From DATLEX01 sp035525015 (GTDB lineage: Bacteria > Acidobacteriota > Thermoanaerobaculia > Gp7-AA8): a stretch of DNA of 5,666 nt. How positions within the stretch are numbered: the first letter of the stretch is position 1; every line of letters starts with the position of its first letter. A model generated the notes under the pieces. That model saw only the letters and a program-made list of their open reading frames with translations. It did not search any database and was not told the DNA's origin. The position numbers were made by a program, and so were the translations under genes. Where the stretch lies: NCBI GenBank assembly GCA_035525015.1, contig DATLFC010000190.1, forward strand, positions 1-5,666, read 5' to 3'. This document shows, in pieces, positions 1 to 5,666 of this stretch.

Positions 1-1734
1 TTTCTGGTAATGCTGGCGATGGCAACGGCAGTGTCACTCTCCGCACAGGACCGGCGCGCAGAGCAGTGGGTGGAGAGAACGCTCCGGTCGATGACGGTTG
101 ACCAGAAGATCGGCCAGCTGCTGATTCCGCCGGTCAACGCCGGGTTCCGGAGCGTCGACAGTCCGGAATTCGATCGCATCCGGCAGCTCCTTACGCGCTA
201 TCACCTCGGCGGCATTCACGTCTTCGGATATTCGTCGCACCGGCCGCAGGCCGCGGGCGATGCCGCCGGGACCGCGCTGCTCATCCACGACATGCAGCGG
301 ACCGCGAAGGTGCCGCTGCTCCTCACCGCCGATTTCGAAGGGGGCGTCGGTTACATCATCCCGGGCGCCACCCGCTTCCCGCTGGCGATGGCACTCGGCG
401 CCACCGGAAGCGAGGAGCTGGCGCGGGCCGCCGGCCGGGCCGTGGCCGTGGAAGGAAAGGCTCTCGGCGTGCACGTCAACTTCTATCCGGTCGTCGACGT
501 GCAGAACAACCCGGGCAATCCGATCATCAACATCCGCTCCTTCGGCGAGGATCCGGCCAGAGTCTCGTCTCTCGCGACCGCATACCTGACGGGTCTCCAG
601 GAAGGAGGGATGATCGCCACCGCGAAACACTTCCCCGGCCATGGCGACGTCGCGCAGGACTCGCATCTCGAGCTGCCGGTGCTCTCCGTCGACCGCGCCC
701 GCCTCGACGCCGTCGAGCTGCCGCCGTTCAAGGCGGCCATCGACGCCGGGGTCGGCGCGGTGATGTCGGCGCACATCTTTCTGCCGGCGCTCGACTCCGA
801 GGAAGGGCTTCCGGCCACGCTGTCGCGCAACGCCCTCACCGGTCTGCTGCGCGAAGATCTCGGCTTCAAGGGGCTGATCTTCACCGATGCGCTCGACATG
901 CACGGTGTGACGCTGCACTTCACGAACGAAGAGGCGGCCGTCCGTTCGGTCGAAGCGGGCGCCGACGTGGTCCTCTTCCCGCCGGATGTCGACCGTGCCT
1001 TCAACGGATTGAAGAGCGCCGTGCAGTCGGGGAGGATCACCGAGGCGCGGCTCGACGAGTCCGTGCGACAGATCCTGCGCGCCAAGGCGCGCGCCGGACT
1101 GCAGCAGTACCGCGCACCCGACTTCCTGCGGCTGAGCAGCGTCGTCGGGAGTAAGGCGCATCGCGATCTGGCGCAGACCGTCGCCGATCGCGCCGTGACG
1201 CTGGTGCGCGACCAGAGGAGCTCCGTTCCGCTGCGGCTCGGCCCCGATCAGCGCCTGCTGCACATCAACCTGCTCGACAGCCGCCTGGGGTGGCGCGAAG
1301 GTCCGGTCGGCGGAACGCTCGCGGAGGAACTGCCGAAGCGATACCCCGGCGCGTCGACCGTGCAGCTCGACGACCAGAGCACGCCGACCGAATACACCAT
1401 GACCCGTCGGATGGCGGACATGGTCGACGCGGTCGTGGTCACGGCGTTCATCCGCGTCGCCGCGTACAAAGGCTCGATCGACCTCACACCGCAGCAGCTC
1501 ACGCTTCTGCGCGGCCTCTCGACGATGGACAAGCCGTTCGTCTTCATCCTCTTCGGCAGCCCCTATCTGCTCCACCACGTCCCCGAGCTCCCGTCGTACA
1601 TGCTGACGTACGACATCCATCCGGGAGCGGAGCTGGCCGCGGTGAAGGCGCTGGCGGGGGAGATCCCGATCGAGGGAAAACTCCCGATCTCCCTGCCGGG
1701 GCTGCACCCGGTAGGGCATGGATTGAAGAGATAG
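1..1734 (+). CDS. Glycoside hydrolase family 3 enzyme, NagZ-like beta-N-acetylhexosaminidase (5' partial)
   Basis: Probably hydrolyses terminal beta-linked N-acetylglucosamine, for example from peptidoglycan fragments, outside the cytoplasm. Counting from the ATG at 10, an N-terminal TIM barrel (about residues 20-370) carries the NagZ signature KHFPGHGDVAQDSH at 206-219; the Asp217/His219 pair matches the family's His-Asp acid/base dyad. TDALDM at 292-297 holds the likely nucleophile Asp293. A second alpha/beta domain (about 375-574) ends in EGKLPISLPG, so this is the two-domain form rather than the short cytoplasmic NagZ. The frame is open to base 1 and reads FLVMLAMATAVSLSAQ, which looks like the hydrophobic core and cleavage region of a signal peptide. 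Starting at ATG 10 would leave no positively charged n-region, so the true start is probably upstream of the window. It ends at TAG 1732-1734, convergent with fdhD. GH3 membership is clear; the exact substrate is inferred, and another GH3 beta-glycosidase activity is possible. Confidence 0.9.
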   Translation, partial: FLVMLAMATAVSLSAQDRRAEQWVERTLRSMTVDQKIGQLLIPPVNAGFRSVDSPEFDRIRQLLTRYHLGGIHVFGYSSHRPQAAGDAAGTALLIHDMQRTAKVPLLLTADFEGGVGYIIPGATRFPLAMALGATGSEELARAAGRAVAVEGKALGVHVNFYPVVDVQNNPGNPIINIRSFGEDPARVSSLATAYLTGLQEGGMIATAKHFPGHGDVAQDSHLELPVLSVDRARLDAVELPPFKAAIDAGVGAVMSAHIFLPALDSEEGLPATLSRNALTGLLREDLGFKGLIFTDALDMHGVTLHFTNEEAAVRSVEAGADVVLFPPDVDRAFNGLKSAVQSGRITEARLDESVRQILRAKARAGLQQYRAPDFLRLSSVVGSKAHRDLAQTVADRAVTLVRDQRSSVPLRLGPDQRLLHINLLDSRLGWREGPVGGTLAEELPKRYPGASTVQLDDQSTPTEYTMTRRMADMVDAVVVTAFIRVAAYKGSIDLTPQQLTLLRGLSTMDKPFVFILFGSPYLLHHVPELPSYMLTYDIHPGAELAAVKALAGEIPIEGKLPISLPGLHPVGHGLKR

Positions 1735-1761
1735 GCCTCGGGCCTCGGGCCTCAGGCCTGT
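1734..1761. repeat. Heptamer tandem repeat GGCCTCG at the convergent GH3/fdhD junction
   Basis: Four consecutive 7-bp units can be read: GGCCTCG, GGCCTCG, GGCCTCA, GGCCTGT. The first begins on the last base of the GH3 stop codon, and the third contains the fdhD stop (TCA on +, 1752-1754), so the array fills the whole 17-bp gap and enters both genes. Bases 1733-1745 can pair as AGGCC-TCG-GGCCT, a small hairpin that might help end transcription from both sides. No T-tract follows, so a terminator role is weakly supported. Confidence 0.75.
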
Positions 1762-2552
1762 GCCATCCGCTCCGGCGCAGAGTAGACGTTGAAGCGCCCG
1801 TCGCGGACGAAGCCGGCGAGCGTCACGTGGAACTCGCGCGCCAGGTCGACGGCCAGCGATGACGGGGCGCTGATGGCGGCGACGACCGGGATCCGCGCCA
1901 TCACCGCCTTCTGCACGATCTCGAAGCTCGTCCGGCCGCTGACCATCAGGATGTGCCGGTCGAGCGGCCAGGTTCCCTCGAGGAGCTCATGGCCGATCAC
2001 CTTGTCGACGGCGTTGTGGCGGCCGACGTCCTCGCGGATCGAGACGAGCGTACCGGCGGCGTCGAACAGCGCGGCCGCGTGCAGTCCTCCCGTCGAGGCG
2101 AACGTCTCCTGCCGCGCGCGCAACGCGGCCGGAAGGCCGGCCAGCACGGCGGCTTCGACCCGCAGCGCAGACGTGATCGGCCCGGCCTCGACGCGCAAGG
2201 CGTCGATCGAGGTCTTGCCGCACACGCCGCACGAGGAGGTCGTGTAGAAGTTCCGCCGCAGTCTCTCGAGATCGAGACCCGCTCCGTCCTCCAGCGCGAC
2301 GCGCACCACGTTCGGCGAGCCCCAGTGCCGGATCGATGCGATGCCGCTTCGGTCCGTGACGACGCTTTCGCTGACGAGGAACCCCGCCGCGAGCGCGAAA
2401 TCGTCGCCCGGCGTCCGCATGGTCACCGAGAGCGCCCGATCGCCGACGCGAATCTCCAACGGCTCCTCGACGGCCACCGAGTCCTCAGCGGTCGAGACCG
2501 TCACCCCTTCGTACCGGCCGATCGAGACGCGTGCAATCCCTTCATCCTTCAT
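1752..2552 (-). CDS. fdhD: FdhD, formate dehydrogenase accessory sulfurtransferase
   Basis: Cytoplasmic protein of 266 residues, a normal family length. In E. coli, FdhD carries sulfur from the cysteine desulfurase IscS to the Mo-bisMGD cofactor, which formate dehydrogenases need for activity. Family landmarks occur in order: TPGDDFALAAGFLVSE at about 47-62, the CGVC pair Cys108/Cys111 in TTSSCGVCGK (the sulfur-relay CxxC), FASTGGLHAAALFD at about 151-164, REDVGRHNAVDKVIG at about 173-187, SGRTSFEIVQKA at about 205-216 and ISAPSSLAVDLA at about 227-238. The start at 2552 is the only ATG of a 7-bp repeat array that is in frame; AAGGA at 2559-2563 lies 6 nt upstream as a ribosome binding site. 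It is divergent from the FDH alpha gene, which is very likely its client, and convergent with the GH3 gene. Nothing essential appears missing. A start at the GTG for Val17 is possible but less likely. Confidence 0.96.
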   Translation of the reverse strand: MKDEGIARVSIGRYEGVTVSTAEDSVAVEEPLEIRVGDRALSVTMRTPGDDFALAAGFLVSESVVTDRSGIASIRHWGSPNVVRVALEDGAGLDLERLRRNFYTTSSCGVCGKTSIDALRVEAGPITSALRVEAAVLAGLPAALRARQETFASTGGLHAAALFDAAGTLVSIREDVGRHNAVDKVIGHELLEGTWPLDRHILMVSGRTSFEIVQKAVMARIPVVAAISAPSSLAVDLAREFHVTLAGFVRDGRFNVYSAPERMAQA

Positions 2553-2566
2553 CCTTCATCCTTCAT
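2539..2566 (-). repeat. Heptamer tandem repeat (ATGAAGG)x4 covering the fdhD start
   Basis: Four perfect copies of ATGAAGG on the minus strand (CCTTCAT on plus) fill 28 bp; a degenerate fringe (TTACATT) follows towards fdnG. Every unit holds an ATG, at minus-strand positions 2566, 2559, 2552 and 2545, and each join creates AAGGATG. Because 7 is not a multiple of 3, only the ATG at 2552 is in the fdhD frame. The fdhD N-terminus MKDEG is therefore encoded by the repeat itself. Confidence 0.95.
2559..2563 (-). promoter_or_regulatory. Shine-Dalgarno site of fdhD inside the repeat
   Basis: AAGGA on the minus strand, 6 nt before the ATG at 2552. The same AAGGA lies 6 nt before the out-of-frame ATG at 2545 (site 2552-2556) and before the ATG at 2559, so several starts in different frames have equivalent sites. 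Confidence 0.55.
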
Positions 2567-2621
2567 ACTTACATTCGTGCTCGCGGAGCTTCTACTCAAA
2601 TGGCCGCTCATCCGGCAGATT
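2567..2621. other. Divergent fdhD/fdnG intergenic gap
   Basis: About 55 bp between the repeat array and the chosen fdnG start. It should contain the promoters of both divergent genes unless these lie inside the neighbouring coding regions. I see no convincing sigma-70 -35/-10 pair, no inverted-repeat operator and no clear Shine-Dalgarno site for fdnG. Confidence 0.4.
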
Positions 2622-5474
2622 ATGGATCGGGCCGACGGCACCGGCGCAGAATCGATGAGCGTGCAGACGCGATCGCTGGCGCCGAAAAGCGACGGCGCAG
2701 CGGTGGCCCGCTCCATCTGTCCGTATTGCGGAGTGGGTTGTGGGCAGCTCGTCTTTCACCGCGAGGGCAAGGTCGTTTCGATCGAAGGGGACCCGGCGTC
2801 GCCGATCTCGCGCGGTCATCTCTGCCCGAAGGGAGCGGCGAGCCACGAGCTGGTGACGCATCCGGCGCGGGCGACGAAGGTGAAGTATCGCGCGCCGTAC
2901 GCGAGGGAGTGGCGGGAGATGTCGCTCGAGGAAGCGACCGGCATGGTCGTGGATCGGTTGTGGGAGAGCCGCAACCGCGGCTTCGATGAAACGCACATGC
3001 ACACCACCAGCGTCGCCCACCTCGGCGGCGCGACACTCGACATCGAAGAGAACTACCTCATCAAGAAGCTCTTCACCGCCGGACTGGGGATGGTCTGCCT
3101 GAGCAATCAGGCACGGATATGACACAGCTCCACGGTGCCCGGTCTGGGCACCTCCTTCGGCCGCGGCGGCGCGACTACCGCGCAGCAGGACCTCGCCAAT
3201 GCCGATGCCATCCTGATCATGGGATCGTCGATGGCCGAGAATCATCCCGTCGGCTTCCAGTGGGTGATCGAGGCGCGGGAGAAGAACGGCGCGAAGATCA
3301 TCCACGTCGACCCGCGGTTCACCCGCACCTCGGCGATGTCCGATTACTGGCTGCCGCTGCGAGCCGGAAGCGACATCATCTTTCTCGGTGCGTTGATCCG
3401 GTACGTGCTGGAGAACGACCGCTGGTTCCGCGACTACGTCGTCCACTACACGAACGCACCGGTGATTCTGCGCGACGACTTCCGCGACACCGAAGACCTC
3501 GGCGGCGTCTTCTCGCCCGCGGAGACGTGGACCTACGGCGGTGAGCGCGACGAGACGCTCGAGCACCCCCGCTGCGTCTTCCAGGTGCTGAAGCGCCACT
3601 ACGCCCGCTACACGCCGGACATGGTCGAGTCGGCGTGCGGCATTCCGCGCGACCGCTTCCTCGAAGTGGCGGACGTCTTCACCGCGGCCTCCGGACGCGA
3701 GAAGACTGCGGCGATCTGCTACGCCGTCGGCTGGACGCAGCACTCGACCGGCGTCCAGATCATCCGCGCCGCCGCGATCGTGCAGCTCCTCCTCGGCAAT
3801 ATCGGCCGTCCCGGCGGCGGCATTCTCGCGCTGCGCGGTCACGCCTCCATCCAGGGATCGACCGACATCCCGACGCTCTACGACATCCTCCCCGGCTATC
3901 TTCCGATGCCGTCGAGCGAGGAGCGCGATCTCGCCTCGTATCTGGCGAAACACCGACCCGACCGCGGCTGGTGGACGAACCTCGACAAGTACATCGTCTC
4001 GCTGCTCAAGTCCTATTACGGCGGCGAGGCCACCGCGGCGAACGACTTCGGCTTCGGATGGCTGCCGCGTCTGACCGGCGATCACTCGTACTTCGGCTAC
4101 TGGCTCGACATGGCCGACGGGAAGCTCGAGGGGCTCGTGGTGATGGGACAGAACCCGGCCGTCGGCTCGCCGAACGGAAAGCTCGAGCGAAAGGCACTAC
4201 GCCAGCTGCAATGGCTGGTGGTCCGCGACATGGTCGAGACGGAGACGGCGACGTTCTGGCTCGATGCGCCGGAGGTGGCCAGCGGTGAGATCAGCCCCGA
4301 AGAGATCGGAACCGAGGTGTTCTTTTTCCCGGCGGCCTCGCACGTGGAGAAGGAAGGGACGTTCACGAATACGCAGCGCCTTCTGCAGTGGCGCGAGAAG
4401 GCGGTCGAGCCGCCGGGCGAGGCGCGCAGCGAGCTGCATTTCATGGTACAGCTCGGGCGGAAGCTCAAAGCGAAAGCCACCGGGTCCGCTCGCGACGCGG
4501 CATTGCGCGCGCTGACATGGGATTACGCGGACGAAGGCGCGGAAGAGATTCTGCGCGAGATCCACGGCACTCCGATCCGCAACTTCAATGACCTCCGGGC
4601 GGATGGCTCCACGGCATGCGGATGCTGGATCTACTCCGGCGTCTTCGACGGAGAGAACAAGGCGAACAACCGCTCGCCGCGAGGCCGGTACGACCATGGG
4701 TGGGGATGGGCCTGGCCTCTCGACCGGCGCATTCTCTACAACCGCGCCTCCGCCGATCTCGACGGCAAGCCATGGAGCGAGCGGAAAGCGATCGTCTGGT
4801 GGGATGACGCCAGCCGCGAATGGACCGGCCACGACGTCGCGGACTTCGTCCGATCGAAGGCGCCGGAGGATCCCGGGGGCGGCGAGCCGTTCATCATGCA
4901 TCCCGACGGCATGGGCTGGATCTGGGTTCCGCACGGGCTGAAGGACGGGCCGCTGCCGTCGCACTACGAGCCGCTGGAGTCGAACATCCGCAACCCGATG
5001 CATCCGGAGCAGCAGACGAACCCCGCCGCGCTGAAACTGGAACGCCCCGACAATCCTTATGCCGCTTCGCCAGACGAGCGTTTCCCGCACGTCCTCACGA
5101 CGTACCGGCTGACGGAGCATCACACCGCCGGCGCCATGAGCCGCAACCTCTCGCATCTCGCCGAGCTGCAGCCGGAGCTGTTCGCGGAGATCTCGCCGGA
5201 GCTCGCCGCGGAGATCGGCGTGAGCAACGGCGAGCGTGTAGCCATCTCCACCGCGCGCGGATCGATCGAAGCGCGCGCGCTCGTCACCACCAGAATGCCG
5301 TCGCTCGACATCGCCGGCCGCCGTGTCCATCAGGTCGGCCTCCCGTATCACTGGGGATACCGCGGCCTGGTCAAGGGCGACGTGGTCAACGATCTCCTGG
5401 CCATCTCCGAGGAGCCGAATGTGAAGATCTTCGAATCGAAGGGACTGACGTGCAACGTAACCGCTAGCCGCTAA
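2622..5474 (+). CDS. fdnG: Selenocysteine-containing formate dehydrogenase alpha subunit (FdnG-type, TGA read as Sec)
   Basis: Catalytic molybdopterin oxidoreductase that oxidises formate to CO2. One frame runs from ATG 2622 to TAA 5472-5474 (950 residues) with a single internal TGA at 3120-3122, codon 167. The N-terminal [4Fe-4S] domain has Cys33, Cys36, Cys40 and Cys68 (CPYCGVGC ... LCPKG), with Lys70 as the conserved electron-path lysine. NQARI-U-HSSTVPGLGTSFGRGG gives catalytic Sec167-His168, and Arg405 in LRGHASIQGSTD matches the active-site Arg of FdhF and FdnG. DPRFTRTSAMSD (from about 230), GQNPAVGSPN (about 509-518) and a C-terminal molybdopterin-binding domain (about 820-945, YRLTEHHTAGAMSRNLSHL) complete the fold. 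Collinearity with E. coli FdnG is good to the end. There is no twin-arginine signal before the first cysteine, so the enzyme is probably cytoplasmic. The start is uncertain: ATG 2655 (939 residues, Sec156) and GTG 2577 are alternatives, and none has a good Shine-Dalgarno. FdhD is divergent upstream and the beta subunit follows in the same direction. Confidence 0.95.
3120..3122 (+). other. In-frame TGA selenocysteine codon of the FDH alpha subunit
   Basis: The TGA stands between NQARI and HSSTV, the exact context where FdnG and FdhF enzymes carry catalytic selenocysteine (or cysteine in Sec-free homologues). Reading frame and homology continue on both sides without any shift. A gene caller with the standard code will split the gene here and will probably restart at GTG 3135. 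Confidence 0.93.
3134..3152 (+). promoter_or_regulatory. Bacterial SECIS hairpin downstream of the Sec TGA
   Basis: GGTGCCC (3134-3140) and GGGCACC (3146-3152) are perfect reverse complements around the 5-nt loop GGTCT (3141-3145). The loop begins 18 nt after the TGA. From memory, the E. coli fdhF SECIS has the same GGUCU loop at the same distance. The element should be bound by SelB-Sec-tRNA and also encodes TVPGLGT. Unlike the fdhF hairpin, the upper stem shows no bulged U. Confidence 0.88.
5460..5473 (+). repeat. Two-copy heptad (A/G)CCGCTA over the fdnG stop codon
   Basis: ACCGCTA (5460-5466) is followed directly by GCCGCTA (5467-5473); the second copy supplies the TA of the TAA stop at 5472-5474. 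Two copies alone could be chance, but the 7-bp spacing agrees with the other junction repeats, and a stronger array starts 7 bp later. Confidence 0.4.
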
Positions 5475-5480
5475 CCCAAT

Positions 5481-5511
5481 ACGACCAACGACCAACGACC
5501 AACGACCAACG
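5481..5511 (+). repeat. Heptamer tandem repeat (ACGACCA)x4 between fdnG and the beta-subunit gene
   Basis: Four perfect copies of ACGACCA (5481-5508) plus ACG (5509-5511) take up most of the 42-bp gap. They end 5 bp before the beta-subunit ATG, exactly where a Shine-Dalgarno would be expected; no purine-rich site is present. The array is rich in A and C and should have little secondary structure as RNA. Confidence 0.95.
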
Positions 5512-5516
5512 CACCC

Positions 5517-5666
5517 ATGCCAACCACCGGCTTCTTCACCGACTCGACGCTCTGCATCGGCTGCAAGGCCTGCGAGGTGGCGTGCAAAGAGTGGAACGAC
5601 GTGCCGGCGGACGGCATGAACTTCAGCGGCCACTCCTACGACAACACGCTCGCGCTCGGCCACTCC
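5517..5666 (+). CDS. fdnH: Formate dehydrogenase iron-sulfur (beta) subunit, N-terminal part
   Basis: Electron-transfer partner of the upstream alpha subunit, expected to carry several [4Fe-4S] clusters and pass electrons from formate onward to a membrane or redox partner. Only the first 50 codons are in the window. They show the first ferredoxin-type motif CIGCKACEVACKEWN with Cys13, Cys16, Cys19 and Cys23, followed by a YDNT segment; both align with the start of FdnH (CIGCKAC...EWN...YDN) from E. coli. The protein begins just before the first cluster, and nothing like a signal peptide is visible, in keeping with the Tat-less alpha subunit. It starts at ATG 5517, 42 bp after the fdnG stop and in the same frame, with no stop codon between; no other usual start codon lies in the gap. 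There is no recognisable Shine-Dalgarno because a heptamer repeat fills the leader. The two genes are very probably one operon. Whether a membrane anchor gene follows cannot be seen. Confidence 0.93.
   Translation, partial: MPTTGFFTDSTLCIGCKACEVACKEWNDVPADGMNFSGHSYDNTLALGHS

Noticed and set aside
34..1719. 561-codon open frame on the minus strand across the GH3 gene
   Set aside because: Arg/Asp/Val-rich composition with no recognisable motif; it is a mirror of the GC-rich GH3 coding frame, whose catalytic motifs are intact on +.
1733..1745. Rho-independent terminator between the GH3 gene and fdhD
   Set aside because: The AGGCC/GGCCT stem is only 5 bp and no T-run follows on either strand; kept only as a remark under the repeat.
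1953..2621. Long N-terminal extension of the fdnG frame back to 1953
   Set aside because: This part is antisense to fdhD, has no homology to FDH, and the FDH fold starts just before the cysteines at 2718; the frame is simply open by chance.
2567..2621. Candidate -35/-10 pairs in the divergent gap (TTACAT...TACTCA on +, TTGAGT...GAATGT on -)
   Set aside because: Spacing of 17-18 bp is plausible, but the -10 hexamers match the consensus at only about two of six positions, so these are not better than chance.
3120..3135. fdnG as a pseudogene broken by a nonsense mutation, or two genes with a new start at GTG 3135
   Set aside because: The stop is TGA at the exact Sec position, followed by a SECIS-like hairpin, and both flanks are conserved in the same frame. 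GTG 3135 lies inside the hairpin and would cut the active site.
2592..4085. 497-codon open frame on the minus strand across fdnG
   Set aside because: Antisense shadow caused by third-position GC bias; no family motifs, while the + strand shows continuous FDH homology.
2539..5511. Short repeats as a CRISPR array
   Set aside because: Units are 7 bp, directly adjacent and without spacers, and differ between sites; nothing resembles repeat-spacer structure or cas genes.
4197..5663. 488-codon open frame on the minus strand across the end of fdnG and the beta-subunit start
   Set aside because: Same antisense shadow effect; it also reads through the heptamer repeat and the beta-subunit cysteine motif in the wrong direction.

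Overview
This is a GC-rich bacterial window with strongly G/C-biased third codon positions. That bias leaves long antisense open frames behind every real gene. It holds four genes: the 3' part of a secreted glycoside hydrolase family 3 (NagZ-like) enzyme on +, fdhD on -, a complete selenocysteine-containing formate dehydrogenase alpha subunit on + (fdnG-like), and the first 50 codons of its iron-sulfur beta subunit on +. The window carries no rRNA or other phylogenetic marker. The Tat-less, selenocysteine FDH type and the GC-rich style would fit Acidobacteriota or a related soil or sediment lineage, but that is only a guess.

Layout: 1-1734 GH3 enzyme (5' end outside the window); 1735-1751 convergent junction; 1752-2552 fdhD, reading leftwards; 2553-2621 short divergent gap; 2622-5474 FDH alpha subunit; 5475-5516 gap; 5517 to the end, FDH beta subunit. 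The alpha gene looks broken because an in-frame TGA at 3120-3122 splits it into two open frames. That TGA sits exactly where the catalytic selenocysteine of FdnG/FdhF-type enzymes lies (NQARI-U-HSSTV). It is followed by a perfect 7-bp hairpin with a GGTCT loop, as expected for a bacterial SECIS element. The gene is therefore read as intact, with TGA translated as Sec.

How the genes work together: FdnG oxidises formate at a Mo/W-bisMGD-Sec centre and passes electrons through its own [4Fe-4S] cluster to the beta subunit. FdhD is the sulfurtransferase needed to make the molybdenum cofactor of such enzymes active, and its divergent position beside fdnG fits that. Sec insertion machinery (selA, selB, selC, selD) and a membrane or diaphorase partner subunit are not in the window and should be encoded elsewhere. 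The GH3 enzyme appears to be an unrelated cell-wall or amino-sugar function.

The most unusual pattern is at the gene borders. Every intergenic junction is filled by a tandem repeat with a 7-bp unit, but the unit differs each time: GGCCTCG at 1734-1761, CCTTCAT (ATGAAGG on -) at 2539-2566, and ACGACCA at 5481-5511. A two-copy CCGCTA heptad also covers the fdnG stop. These repeats overlap stop codons, the fdhD start codon and its ribosome binding site, and the leader of the beta-subunit gene.
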